Notes: generated by a model not told the origin, from the letters alone. A stretch of 64,000 nucleotides of DNA from Cinnamomum chago (GCA_038049695.1 CP142461.1:37342501-37406500); one strand, 5' to 3'. Shown: positions 20,826 to 33,155, numbered from the stretch's first letter. Numbers and translations: made by a program.

Positions 20826-21322
20826 TATTAGTTGCGGCGCTTTTATTGCGTTGCAAATAATCAAATGAACAAGATAAATATTATTTACCACACCACATAA
20901 GCGTCGCAAAAAAAAAATTTATTTGCAACTTTATATGAGCGTCGCCTTTAATAATTTATTAACGACCTTTTAGAATCGTCGCAAATATAAATTATTGGTG
21001 ACACAATTTTACCGTTGCAAATAAATCATTATTTGCGACGTTTATAATATGTCGCAAATATAAATTATTGGTGACGCAATTTTACCGTTGCAAATAAATC
21101 ATTATTTGTGACGTTTATAATACGTCGCAAATGCTACGTAATTAGCAACGCTTTAAAACCGTCGCAAATACTCTCTCCAATTGCCACGCAACAGTCTTTA
21201 GCGTAGCTAATCTTTCTGTGACATTATTATTTGCGACCCCTTTGCGACGCTTAGTTTTTTGCGTCGCAATTACTTATTGCGACGCTTTTTTGGCATCGCA
21301 AAAAGGCAAAATTGTTGTAGTG
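20826..21322 (-). mobile_element. CACTA (En/Spm) transposon terminal region
   Basis: The right edge reads GGCAAAATTGTTGTAGTG, whose reverse complement CACTACAACAATTTTGCC is the classic CACTA terminus. The adjoining 500 bases carry many copies, in both orientations, of a subterminal motif around TTGCGACG and CGTCGCAAAT, the type of array bound by CACTA transposase. The opposite terminus was not found within the window. No transposase was seen nearby, so this is a truncated or non-autonomous element. Confidence 0.8.
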
Positions 21323-22187
21323 CACTATCCAATTCACATTTACATCAACTATTACAAATATAGACCTAATTCAATTAATCATATTAAGAGGCTAGAATGA
21401 TAAGACAAAGAGAATCTCTGAATCAATCAATGAATAGACAACATGTAAATTCCAATTAAGCTTATACTTGCCTCAATTGGTGCTTTTCCAAGCTCTCTCT
21501 TCACTATGGCTCAAGGAAACCCAAAACCCTCAAATAACAAACCCTAAAAACAAATAAACATGGAAAATGAACATGAATATGCAAATATGACTCCAGTAGA
21601 GTCCAAAACACAAAGAAAGATGGGTTTGATTCTTACCTCAATAAGAAACCCGAAAATGAAAGTTGTAGAATATGGTTCTTGTCAACAAGGCTTAAGAGGA
21701 AGATGGGGAAGATGAAGATAAAGATAAAGATGGAGAAGAAGAAGACTCCAAATCCTTGTCTCTCAACCACATGCACAAAATGATTTGACAAAAGAAAGAG
21801 GAATGGAAAGGAAAAAGGAGGAAGAATGCTCTCTCACTCACTCCCTTTCTCAAGATGTAAAAAGCAATGAATGAAGATAAGGATGGGTTCTTTTAAGGGA
21901 TAAGGATGTCTAATTTGCAAATAAGTCCACTAAACCAATATATTTCAATTTTGGGTCAAATGATGGCCCACTTCTTCAATGGTTGATCAAATGAAATAAA
22001 GCTTAGTACGAAAATCGACGTGTTCAACGAGATACACGCAATGATGCCAAAATGACGTGCATATGATGACCTTTGAGAAAATCCATAATTTACATAAACT
22101 ACCTTAATTAGTCACTAAGTAGAATTAAATTAACTAAAACACAATTAAGTAGCATTAAATAAGATCAATTCGGGTCGGGGTGTAACA
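21323..22187 (-). mobile_element. Possible LTR (solo or fragment), minus strand
   Basis: The right edge reads ATTCGGGTCGGGGTGTAACA. Its reverse complement TGTTACACCCCGACCCGAAT resembles the 5' end of many plant Gypsy LTRs. The other edge and a target duplication could not be identified, so this is tentative. Confidence 0.3.
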
Positions 22188-22639
22188 CAAAGCTCTGGGA
22201 ATACTGAAACAAGCAACAGTTCCATCCAGCGAGTAATAGGCAAGTTGCTTCAGACACACAGTTGACTCCAATGCACAAGACAAAAGAATGTGCGTTCGAA
22301 AACTAAATGGGAAATAAAAAAATTTGATAAGTTAGTATGTACACACTATTCAGACCTAATTGGTTGGACAAAATGATTTTGTTTGGACCTGTATAGCCAA
22401 ACAAAATGAGTTTGTTCCACTAAATGCAGCTAAACAAACGAAATCCGTCTAGCCCTAAATGGCCGAACTGTCCGGAGAAAGAAAAAAAAACCGTGTGAAT
22501 GGAGGGAGAGAGAATGCATCTCTCTAGTCGGCCCATTCAACTGTTCTGATGCCAACAAACAACCACCGCCATGAAAACATAAAAAAGAATGAACTATGGG
22601 GAGATGAACATGGAGAGAATGAAGAAAAGAGATTTACCT

Positions 22640-22860
22640 TAACAATGGCCTTTTAGAGAGAATGAGTGATGAAAGAGTAAAAGGACGAGGAAGAAATAAG
22701 GGAATGAGAGAGGGGCAAAGAGGAAGAAAGTGAGGAGCGAAAATGAGGGTGAGAAAGAGAGGGATTTGAGAGTGAGTGATGGCAAGAGACATTGGAGAGT
22801 GAGGGGGAAGGAGGGGTGTGCAGAGAGCAATGGAGTAAGTATAGGTGAGGGTATTTCAGA
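22640..22860. repeat. Purine-rich GA tract
   Basis: A long GA-rich block (GAGAGAATGAG, GAGGAAGAAA and similar) without clear unit structure. Open frames on the complementary strand are Ser/Leu-rich artefacts. Confidence 0.7.
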
Positions 22861-22939
22861 AAGTCCAAAGCGTGTAGAGAGTAAGTGTGATGAGTTTAGA
22901 GAGTAGCAGTGAACATTGAGCAAAACTCAGTGTGCAGGT

Positions 22940-22945
22940 AGCAGC

Positions 22946-22976
<31 letters not shown>

Positions 22977-23335
22977 GGAGAGCTGTGCAGCGTTCCGGCA
23001 TTTTTTAAGAAAAAATGCCTCTCTTAGTTGAGCCGACAGGAATGCATGATGATCATGAAAGTCCATTAGATGGAAAGATCCAAATGAGGCATACTTATAT
23101 GTAAAATTTTGAGTCCATAAGATCATCCCAACCTTTTGATCAAAGGCACTAAAAGTTAGTTGTTTAGAGCCATCTTCTTATAATAATTTAAATCCAACTG
23201 CGAGGAAAAGTTGGGTGAGTGTCAAACTTGGAATAGTGAATATTCATGAGGATAGTGTGTGAAAAGACTACATTGACTCAATATGGGCCCCATGACAAAA
23301 AAAAAAGTAGGACGGAAAAAGAGGCATTTTTTAGA
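22940..23335. mobile_element. Short element inserted in an AT microsatellite
   Basis: A 34-bp AT repeat precedes 22,975, and a short TATATATA follows about 23,335. The inner 360 bp carries inverted sequences near its ends (TTAAGAAAAAATGCCTCTCTT near the left, and the complement of TTCTAAAAAATGCCTCTTT near the right). The layout resembles microsatellite-targeting Micron-type elements. It has no coding capacity. A second such element is at 60,515-60,894. Confidence 0.5.
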
Positions 23336-23388
23336 ATATATATATGCTCATATGCATCCATCCCTCACAATTGGGTGAGGAACACTTA

Positions 23389-23892
23389 GGGCATGTTTGT
23401 GTAACCCATTTCCGCGGAAAAGGTTGTAGTTTTCTACGGAAAACTTCTTTTTCATGTGTTTGGTGCGGCAGTTTTCCGCGGAAATGCTTTTTCGCCACGT
23501 CAGCATTTTCCTTCCTAGCCATGGAAATAGACTTCCTATGGGGGGGTATGGGAAGTCCATTTCCACGGAAAACCGACCCCCCAATTTCCTCTCTCTCACC
23601 CTCACTCCACCCAACCACCCTCTTTCTTCCTTTTCCCCTCCCAACCCCACCCACCCCACACACATATCAACCCACCCACCCAATAGTTTTCACTAAAAAA
23701 TGGTTTTCACTAAAGAAATCCATAGCTGCACCAAACAACATTAACACTAATTCATCGAGGAAAACCTTTTTGCACCAAACATAAAATTTTGACTTCCGCG
23801 GAAAAACTTTTCCAAAGAATTTGAAACCCATGGATTTTGCTGATGTGGCAATTTCCAATTTCCACGGAACTTAGATGTACACAAACGTGCCC
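23389..23892. mobile_element. Tourist-like (PIF/Harbinger) MITE with TTA target duplication
   Basis: The 504-bp element starts GGGCATGTTTGTGTA and ends TACACAAACGTGCCC, near-perfect terminal inverted repeats of the Tourist style. Subterminal TTTCCGCGGAAA-like motifs recur in both arms and centrally. TTA flanks both ends (23,386-23,388 and 23,893-23,895), the 3-bp target size of PIF/Harbinger. No transposase is present. Open frames inside are artefacts of palindromic sequence. Confidence 0.85.
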
Positions 23893-24008
23893 TTACGTAG
23901 CTTTTCCTCTCTGCATATCAACATCCCTCTTCTGTAAGTGACCATAAAGAACTTTTCATTTTCTATACATGCATATTTCCAAATCTGTAAGTGTCCCTCA
24001 CCCCTTGG

Positions 24009-24273
24009 GGCCTGTTTGGATAGAGAAGTAATTGAATGAAGTTAAGTTAAATGAGGCCCAACGGTTAAAAATTTCAACTCATCGTTGTTGGGATAGGGCT
24101 AGCCTGACAGATGAAGTATTCTTGTGGGCCCACATGGATCCCATTTCACTTCAACACAAACCACTTTGGTTTTTCTGGGTAAAATCGATTCTACTCCCTC
24201 TCCTCTCCTCTGCTCTCACTTCAACGCAACCGTCTGCAACTTAGATGAAGTGTTTTGCCTTTCCACATCTCAG
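24009..24273 (+). other. Possible transposon edge and leader exon with splice donor
   Basis: GGGGCCTGTTTGGATAG at 24,006 resembles a terminal sequence of plant MITEs, but no matching end was found. A C/T-rich stretch ends CATCTCAG before GTAGTCTCCCTCTCTC (donor at 24,274), as in plant 5' leaders. Both readings are weak. Confidence 0.25.
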
Positions 24274-27200
24274 GTAGTCTCCCTCTCTCTCTTTTTCTTG
24301 ATAATGGGTGACGATTTCTGGTTTCTAGACATGGTTTGAAAGATTGGATTAGGGCTTACGATTTTGTTGCAGGCTTCTGGTGGATTAGGTTCAATTTGGG
24401 GTTGGATTGAATTGTGGTGGATGTTGGCTAGGTTTAAGGTTTGGGTCTATTTTGGTAAAGGGAAAGGGGTATTAGGGTTGGGTTATTATTTGATGAGAGG
24501 GTTTGGAATTTTCAAATGCTGGGTTTGGAATGATTTTGGGGTTTTGGGATAGATGAGATTGAAGGACTGGTGAGGTTGTAGGGTTTGGAGAAATGGTTTG
24601 TTATTCATGCTGCATCCTTCTGAAAATCTCCGAAAAGCCCGAGCTTCAAGCTCCATCCCTCAACATCATTGCTATTGTTGATGGTGAGTGAGTCTCTTCT
24701 AACCCAAGATTGCATTTTTTTTATAGAAATTTTTTGTTACTTGTATTCTTGCTTCTTTCTACTTATCTTCTTCATGTATGCTTCCTTTGAGCATCTCCTG
24801 TTTGCTTGCGTGGCTGCTGCCTTGGTGGGTTTGAGTGGAGTGGAGAAAGAGTGCATTTTGATCGGTGGGTTTTTGTTTTTTTCCACTGTTTTTTCCCCTC
24901 TTGCTTGATCTCATGTTTCAAGGTCCTGAGTATTTCCTAAGCTAGAAAAAAATATGTGATTTTGATTAAACACTGTTTTTTTTTTTTTTTTTGCCCTCTT
25001 TTTCAATCTTAGTTTTAGATTGATTAAACTTCTTCATTTTCCCTCTTAGAGGATTTTTTTTTCTGGGTTAGAAAAGGGTTTCTTTTGTTTATTGGTGGTG
25101 ATCTCAATCCTGGGGTTTTCTTATATTGGGTTGTTTTTATGTTTTCTTTTCTTCGACTTGCATGTTGTTGGTTTTGAGTAGCGCAAGAAAAAATTGCATT
25201 TTTACTGCTGGGTTGTTGTTGTATTTTTCTATTGGTTTTTTTTTTTTTTACAGAGCCATGTGCTCAACAGTAGCATGAATGGTACAATGCTGATTCTTTA
25301 TATATGATGAAGGGCGGCCATCACAAATAGTGTGGTTCTATTTTATCCCATGAAAGTGCAGTTTCATATTGTGGCACTCCTAATTTGTTAATTGATAGGG
25401 ACAATACCTTCCTTGCATTTTTATGTGCAGGCATAGTGGATCGGCTAGGTTGGGTCCTCTAGGTCCGGTCAATTAAATTGACCATTGTTGGTAGCATTAA
25501 CATATATGGGCTTTAATTAGAACCTCACCTTTTGATCAAGTGAAAATATGAAATCTATACTTTTAACTTAAAGTTAAAAAGGGTTAAGTTGGCCCATAAT
25601 TGCTAGTCCACAGATAGCTCAGGTGTTGGTGTGCAGATGAGGAATTGACCCCTATGGGCTGAACCAAATGAATTTAGATGAGGACAACAGCTTGCAACTT
25701 TATTGAAAATAAGGTGGCTTTTAAATGAGTCAATGAAATCAGACTATCAGCACCACTAACATACAATACAATTTATCTTATTGGTAAATTTCTCCACCCA
25801 CAATGACTTTTAGTAGTTTCACTGGCTCAAAAATTCATATGGGATGCAACCATTGTACATGTTTACCTTTGTGGGGCACATGGTAGATGTGTTTTGCTCC
25901 AAGTTGACATTAAGTTTTTCTTTTAAGAGAGTGTTTTTGTCATTCCACGCTGCACAATTTGGTTGTTGGTTGGTTTTTCTTACATAACAGAGAAGGATTG
26001 CATTTAGGTGTGAGATTGCTCTTATACTAATGGAGAAAGTTTACATTTACTGCGATTCCTTGTTGACCAATGTGGTTTTCAAGTCCTTTCCATCATCTTC
26101 TTTAGTATGTTAGATCATACACAGATATAAATGAATTATGCATTCACATACCTCTACAAGGATGTAATTAATTATAAGGTGGTGTGGTCTTGCAGGGAGA
26201 TAACTTGAGGCAGCAGACCCTTCATCAAATTAACTAGATTCTCACCACGTTTAACTGCTACAGAAGATTGTGGAAAGATGGCCTCATGATCCTGTACTTG
26301 GTGTCCTTTTTATTGCTTGCCTTTCGATGTATTGGATTCAGCAGTATTCTCTTGGAACTAACTCATTTTAGCATTGGACTAGACCGTAGAGGAAGGACGA
26401 TGTTGAAGTCGAAAGCCCAAGTGGCTTCTGTTATGGGACTCAACATTTTTTATGTCTAACCAAGGTAGCAAACAAGACTCTAGATGCTGTCATTGGCTGG
26501 TTCTAGTAGGATAGTATTGCTTCCTTTCTTTTCTTCTTTTTGTTACTTAGCTTACAATTTTTTTTAGTACTTTCACTAGTGTTGAGGGTGTGGGTATGTT
26601 GATGGTTTCACACAGCATTACATGACATGGTAGATCAAAAGATCCTCATAAATTATGAAGCGACTTTGCAACAGTTGAATACAGGTTATTTTGATATTTT
26701 AGGTGACGTTATTAATTATTGTTGCTTTGGGAGGAGAATGAGAGTGAGATGGCGTGAGAAACAAGTGGAGAAACCAACTGATGTGGTTCACGTGAGAGCA
26801 AGAAGAGGCCAAGCCACAGATAGACACAGCATAGCTGAGAGGGTATTGTAGTGATTTTTGTGCAAATAATCTAAAAGAACCAAGAAATTCGGGTTGCTGT
26901 GGAAAGAAACTGTCGTTAGAGAAATCCATCAAGCCATGTAGATTGAAAGTGGAATTCTCTAACATCAGTCCCTTGCTTGAATCCGTTTCAAGGAAAGGGA
27001 GAGAGGCTTCAAAGCTCTGCAAATCATTTGAAATTGCATCCATGGATTTAAAATCGCAAGTATTAAAGATAAAGATAACCCATGTTGTGTTTATATAGAG
27101 CAGGGGTGGGAGAGTAATGGAGGAGTACCTACCTACATGGAGCATTGTATTTTTTATTTTTTTGTATTGAGAGGAGTTTTCCTAGAGGAAGGGACCACTG

Positions 27201-28450
27201 GCATAAAGGTTGTGCTCACTGGTCCCACCATCAAGTAGAATGACCCACTAAAGATGAGTAATCTGTCTAAGCTCAGCCTCATCAGTCATCAGTGTTTTTT
27301 TTTTTTTTTTGTAAAATCACCAGTCATCAGTTATTCTAATAATCAGGTCTAAAACAGTAAAATGGAAGGTAGAGATGATTCTGCCTCTAAATTCTCATTT
27401 TAGAGCATGTTAATCATTTTGAGTCTGGTGAAACTGCATCGTATAAGGGCATGACTTTGAAAAACTCTGGGCAGGAGTGAAACTCCATAGTGGGCCAACC
27501 TATTGAAAATTAGAGCGTGTTCCCATATTTGGCCACCATACTATTGGTCATTTGCCTAATAATGAGATTAATTCACTATTAATCATATTCATTAATCTTG
27601 TTCAATTTTATGATGGGACTAATTTCTATTGTAAGGAAACTTGAGGATATCCCATACAAAGAAAGGCCTTCATTTTTTAACATATCATATTTACAATAGA
27701 CAGCCCCCACTATGGAGCTCCTCTTCTTAAGTAAGGATGTCTCTAAAGCCAGAACCACAGAGGATCTGGACTCAACTCTGGTGGGGTAGATATGTACGCG
27801 ACATTACAAATCAAGAAAGTGGACCCCTTATCTAAATCTGAATACACACATAGGAATTTGGTGCATTTATGGAGACATTTGTAGAAGGAATGAATGTCCC
27901 AAGAGCACTGATATTGATGGCTGTTTGAAGTGTGGACTGTGGACTAGTAAGGTGGGCCCCACTAGCACCGCCCAAGTCGAGTATGGTCAGTATTAACTCA
28001 GACTCAGTTAGACTCACCCACCCGACTCTTTTTAACCTGCAGAACCGAGTCAACTCATTTATCCTCGCCCCACCAGTGTTACAGATTTCATCCTTCAGTT
28101 TCTTCATCGCCAATTCCGGTGTGCGTTTGGTTGCAGATAATCCACGATAAAAGAACAAAAAGAAAAGGCATACACACCATGTGATATGATATTGACGCGT
28201 AGACTTGGATCCTACTGGTCAGGCCCACGTGGTGGGAACCAATGCCACGATCTGAAGACGGTTCCAAACTCACAGAGAAGACTAGCAAAACCCCGGACCA
28301 CTAAATTTTTTCCTCTCCCCTCTCTAATGGCCCACCACCTACTGGGTCGCCCGTAGGTCCTCCTTCGGATCCATGGATCAGATGGGTCATCGGGTAGCCC
28401 ACCTGGGTCCCGGTATCAATGCAGGAAAATCAGCTCCCTGTACCAGCAGG
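24274..28450. other. No recognised gene
   Basis: AT-rich DNA with T homopolymers. Open frames at 24,364-24,552, 26,268-26,459, 26,699-27,145 (minus) and 27,832-28,158 (minus) were read, and none shows a domain that I know. The minus frame near 27,050 (MDAISNDLQSFEASLPFLE) looks protein-like but is isolated. Confidence 0.4.
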
Positions 28451-28721
28451 GATCAAAAGAGGAAGGCAAAATGACCCAAGAGTATAGCGGTGGACATAAT
28501 CAAAGGAGGATCAAATCATTTGAGTGGCCTTAAATATCTAGCACTTTTGTAAATTAATAGAATTCAATAAAAACAATATCAATGCATTTTTAAAGACATA
28601 GTTTTAGATTATTTACTTGAACAGTTTTAGATTATTTACTTGAACAACCCTTTGATTTTCTAACTTTATTAAGGACATGAAATTAAAGCACAACCGTCTA
28701 TATTAACAATGTTTAGGATCC

Positions 28722-29051
28722 TAGTGGGCCACAGCCTATCCATAAGGTGTAAAAAGATTTGAATGAATTGGATCTGTGGGCCCCACAAGAGGTTTATCAT
28801 TGAAACATCTCCCGCTTACTCAACACAAATTCCACTAACCATCTATAGCCAAGTTCTACATTTGTGGTAGCTGAAAATGGCCCACATAAAAACGGCCCCA
28901 TTGATTATCATCAGTGGGCCCCATGTTTGAAATCAGTGGGCCCCAGTTTTTGATCCAGTTAACTTTGATTTATACGTCCAAGTTGGGGCCACAACCTATC
29001 CATAAGGTGTAGGCAGATTTGAATGAATTGGAACAGTGGGCCCCACAGGTG
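28722..29051. repeat. Two diverged 65-bp direct repeats 262 bp apart
   Basis: CCTATCCATAAGGTGTA followed by AGATTTGAATGAATTGGA and GTGGGCCCCACA occurs at 28,722-28,789 and again at 28,984-29,051. GGGCCC-rich words also recur between them. It looks like part of an old repeat family. Immediately after it, a 28-bp AT-rich unit (ATTACAATATATTATAAT) is repeated at about 29,090-29,145. Confidence 0.6.
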
Positions 29052-29589
29052 AGATGGTGTTTCCATGGTATAGAAATTATGTGGGAAATATTACAATATA
29101 TTATAATGTAATTACCAATTACAATATATTATAATTTAATTACCAAAGATATTATTAGAAACATTCAATTTTCGTTGGGCAACAAAGCATTTTGCCATAT
29201 AATGTATGATAATTGTTAAATTATCAATATTAAATAATCATTAATTAATGATATATTACCTGGGAACGATTAAATGATATAATGTTCATTACCTGTATAC
29301 TATAAAACTTATAAAAAGATCAATATTTTATAATGAATAAAACTCATGGGGCAAGTAAATGATTATTCAAACTCAATTGCACATGGGATGACATTATCAG
29401 TTTTACCATTCTGTCTCCTTTTTATATCAAGTCATCCCCACAATTAAGTCATTCTTTCTCAACATCAGTACTAAGTCAATGAATGTCTACACTTTCAACG
29501 AACCCCCAGACCATTGAATCACTTCATCTATTCTTCATCTTGCCATCTTCCTACAGCGGACGATCTGTAACAGAACGTCTGTAAACGGA

Positions 29590-30670
29590 CCTCTACTGTT
29601 CCGACTCACTCTGCTCGTTCTCTCTTTCTCTCTCAGCCTGCTCGCCCCACCCACCCTCTCTGCCCACTCCCTATCTCCCTCCCTGCCACTCTCTCTCTAC
29701 CTCTTTCTCTCTCACCTCCTATCCTCACTCCGCCCTACTCTCCCTCCATCTCACTCTGCCATTCTCTCTCTCTGCAACCTCCTCTCCCTCTCACTCCGCC
29801 CCCCTCTGAATCTATCCTTACTAACTAAGACTCTTCCCCATCTCACTGTTTGTCTCCCTCCATCTCACTCTCTGCCATTTTCTCTCTCTGCAACCTCCTC
29901 TCTCTCTTTCTCTCTCTCTCCCCCTCCACAAACCGAGCCCATCTCACTCTCTGCCATTCTCTCTCACTCTCTATCTCTCTGCAACCTCCTCTCCCTCACT
30001 CCACCCCACCCTCTCTCACTCTCTATCTCTCTCTCTGCAACCTCCTCGCCCTCTCACTCCGCCCCACCCTCTCTCACTCTCTATCTCTCTCTCTGCAACC
30101 TCCTCTCCCTCTCACTCCGCCCTACCCTCTCTCTCTCTCTCTCCCTCCTTAAACCGAGCCCCATCTCTCTCTGCCATTCTCTCTCAGTCTCTATCTCTTT
30201 ATCACCCTGCAACCTCCTCTCCCTCTCACTCCACCCCACCCTCTCTCACTCTCTATCTCTCTCTCTCTCTCTGTGAGCCCATCTCACTCTCTGCCATTGT
30301 CTCCTAGTCTCTATCTCTCTCTCACCCTGCAACCTCCTCTCCCTCTCACTCTGTCCCACCCTCTCTCTCTCTATCTCTCTCTCTGCAACCTCCTCTCCCT
30401 CTCACTCCGCCCTACCCTCTCTCTGCCCACTCTCTCTCTCTCTCTACCCACTCTCTCTCCCTCCACAAACCGAACCCATCTCACTCTCTGCCATTCTCTC
30501 TTGGTCTCTATCTCTCTCTCACCCTGCAACCCCTCTCCCTCTCACTCCACCCCACCCTCTCACATTATTTATCTCTCTCTCTGCAACCTCATCTCCCTCT
30601 CACTCCGCCCCCACCCATCTAACCTCCCTCTCACTCCACCCCACCCTCTCTATATCTCTCTCTCTCTGAG
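29590..30670. repeat. CT-rich minisatellite, about 1.1 kb
   Basis: Repeats built on TCTCTCTGCAACCTCCTC, CTCACTCCGCCCCACC and CTCTCACTCTCTATCTC recur with irregular spacing of about 50-70 bp. The reverse strand is purine-only over long runs. Long open frames here are a consequence of the repeat and are not genes. Confidence 0.85.
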
Positions 30671-30713
30671 AGAGACAAAATTCAAAACTTTACAACATCA
30701 GTGCAGTAGCTAG

Positions 30714-33005
30714 CGATATATCGGCCCATCATACTTGAGATTTTTCGACTTTCTAAGATATAGTGCCAAGAATTATGTTCTAAAATCCGAAATAAAGATT
30801 TCAGGTGGGATTAGATGAAACAAAGTAATATCATATATAGAGAACCGAACACAGAAAAGAATGAAACAAAATACTATCATATACAATGAAGCCTACCTAT
30901 GTCAGAACATCCGATGTAAGTTTCTTCTTCCTATTGATTGAGATCCATATCATGAGAGAGAGGTTCTGGTTTGAAGTAAATCGCAGTTGCTAGCCGCTCC
31001 GAGTCGTAGACACTTGCCTAAGGAAATCGCCGTTTTCCATTCTTTTGATGAAATGGTAGAGAAGAGAGAGAGAGAGCAAGTAGCCGTTCTTTTGATGAAA
31101 TGGTAGAGAAGAGAGAGAGCAAGTAGTTGTTTTTTTTTTATGAAATGGTAGAGAAGAGAGAGAGAGCACGTAGTAAGAATCCATTCAGTTGGGTTCAGTT
31201 ACGAAAGAGTGGGGAGTGGGGATGAAGTAGAGGGATGTTGAGGTGTCCCAGATGTTGACGTGGGGAGTTGAGTTCTTTTCTATTAGGAGAGGGCAGTGGA
31301 TTTCAGATGGACACCTGTCCCAAAGTGCCTTAGAAATTTAGGATTGTTAAATTGGAGGGATGTGGTTAAATGCGGGGAAAAACATTCCCTTAGTATATTA
31401 GATGTATGCCCTCGGAAATAAACAAGGGATGGGTTGTGAATAACTGCATATTTATGATAGGATGAGAAAGAGAAAGAAAAAGAAAAGGTAGCAAGGTAAG
31501 AGGAATGTAGTATTTTCGCACATTGGTCTTAAAAAGGGCAAAAGATTTCTGGCTCAGAATCTCACATTAGAAGGAGAAACATTTGGTTTGGCAGGTTGAG
31601 TACTAAAATTCCAATTGGCCACGTACGTTTGGATTCTCCTCAACTCAATTTACATGTGAAAATAAGTTTGTGTATTTGAATAACTTATCCATGTTATACA
31701 TGTAAATTTAATTCACTCTTTGACCGCTTGTCATGCATATTTAGAGATGGGTCCTACCTCTGGAACGGTCCGGATGCAGTGCAGTGTGCAGTGCGCAGAC
31801 GAATATTTTCCAAAACAAGAGTCTGAACTACATCGTGGACTAGTTTGAACTGACCCATCAATTTAGACTGACAGTTCCTTACAGCCAAATTAGATAACTG
31901 TGAATGTCCATAACTAAATGAGGGTGGTTCAGTTAAATAACTTGTCACAGTTGCCTTTTCTAAAAAACCTAATTACAAGTAAATAGAGTTTCAGATAATT
32001 AAATTTACACGTAAAGCAAATGCAGGGCCACCAAGTTCCAAGTGTCCTAATTAAGTTAAGTTTGGTGAGATTCTGATTTGTTGGATATAATTGATTTTCT
32101 TGCCATTTGTTCAGTGCTTGAGTTGGGGGAGGGAGGTGGTTACAAGAAGGAATATGAAGCTAGGATTATCTTTTTTAGGCATACAATTTGGAAAGGGATT
32201 ATTAGTATTTGTCTAGTTCAGCTTTGTCTGTCAAAGATGTTGGGCGGCTATAAATTTCATGGTCATGCTACTATAGAGAGTGAGAAAGCTGATAACAATT
32301 CATCTTCTATGAATCTGGTGCTGTACCTCAATGAAAATCCACGTGTAGGCTCAAATGTTTGAAGATATTGATTGCCCTGATATTCTTCACAAAGGAATGC
32401 ATTGAATAAATGTGGCTTTACATGGCACAGTTGCAATAAACACCGGTCTTGTATCCACTATCCTGCATCCCATCAAATTTAGCGTTACCCAATGAAGTTA
32501 CCCTTCAACTCATTTAGCAAGTTAACCAGCTGAATTACATATTTGTACGAAAATCAGAATTTAAAATAGATGTTGACTGAAAGCCAGCTGGAACAGTTAA
32601 AAGTAAAGACCAAAACTGGCCAATGTAATACATATTATATAGTTACCAAGACGACAAGAATGTATGGTATTCTCAGCCACAAATGGTGAATGAGTAGGAA
32701 ACAAGTTACAGATCTACAATTATCCAAATGCTTGTCATGAAGAGCCTCAAAAAGGAGCGCAACGGAGTATTTTCCACACCTTCAATCAGAACAGTTGATT
32801 ATATTGTGCAGTAAATGAAAGTAGAATGGTTTATACACTGCTAATAATAAAATGGAAAATCAAATGCCATTGCAAGTTATATGCCTTGAAACTATTTTTA
32901 ATAACTGTCATCATCTCTTAGAGAACACTTGCACAAAGTGAAGAAATAGAAAACAGGTATTTTTTCAAAGAAAAAAAATGTATGAAAGAAAAATGAAAAA
33001 AATTT
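30714..33005. other. No recognised gene; short GA-rich minisatellite inside
   Basis: Three diverged units of about 47 bp (TTTGATGAAATGGTAGAGAA plus a GA run and CAAGTAG) lie at 31,036-31,170. The open frame at 32,078-32,362 has no family features. The rest is AT-rich and unassigned, and the last part is probably the 3' flank of the SYP81 gene. Confidence 0.45.
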
Positions 33006-33155
33006 CTACCTTCGGCTGTACCAGTGTAGAAAGAGAATAGCAAAAGTCATGACAATAAAGAAGAGCAAAAGAAAAGTATTGCTACTGCTGTTACGATCAA
33101 TGGCTTGAGACAGCTCCTGGTTTCCTCTCTTCACATTCATTGTAGCTTCGACTGC
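33006..33155 (-). CDS. SYP81: Syntaxin-81 (SYP81), last coding exon with membrane anchor
   Basis: Minus-strand exon after a TTTCAG acceptor encodes AVEATMNVKRGNQELSQAID, RNSSSNTFLLLFFIVMTFAI and LFLHWYSRR, then TAG at 33,008-33,006. This is the C-terminal end of the Qa-SNARE SYP81 (syntaxin 18 type), which acts in Golgi-to-ER retrograde membrane fusion at the endoplasmic reticulum. The hydrophobic run is the single C-terminal membrane anchor. The preceding exon ends in phase 0, and this exon starts in phase 0. Confidence 0.88.
   Translation of the reverse strand, partial: AVEATMNVKRGNQELSQAIDRNSSSNTFLLLFFIVMTFAILFLHWYSRR

Noticed and set aside
26699..27145. Minus-strand frame with MDAISNDLQSFEASL
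   Set aside because: It looks protein-like but has no recognisable domain or splice partner. Kept as unassigned.
29850..30713. Long Ser/Leu/Pro-rich open frames
   Set aside because: They are a consequence of CT-rich minisatellite sequence without stop codons and have no family features.
32078..32362. Plus-strand 94-codon frame
   Set aside because: No family features, and no splice context to support a gene.
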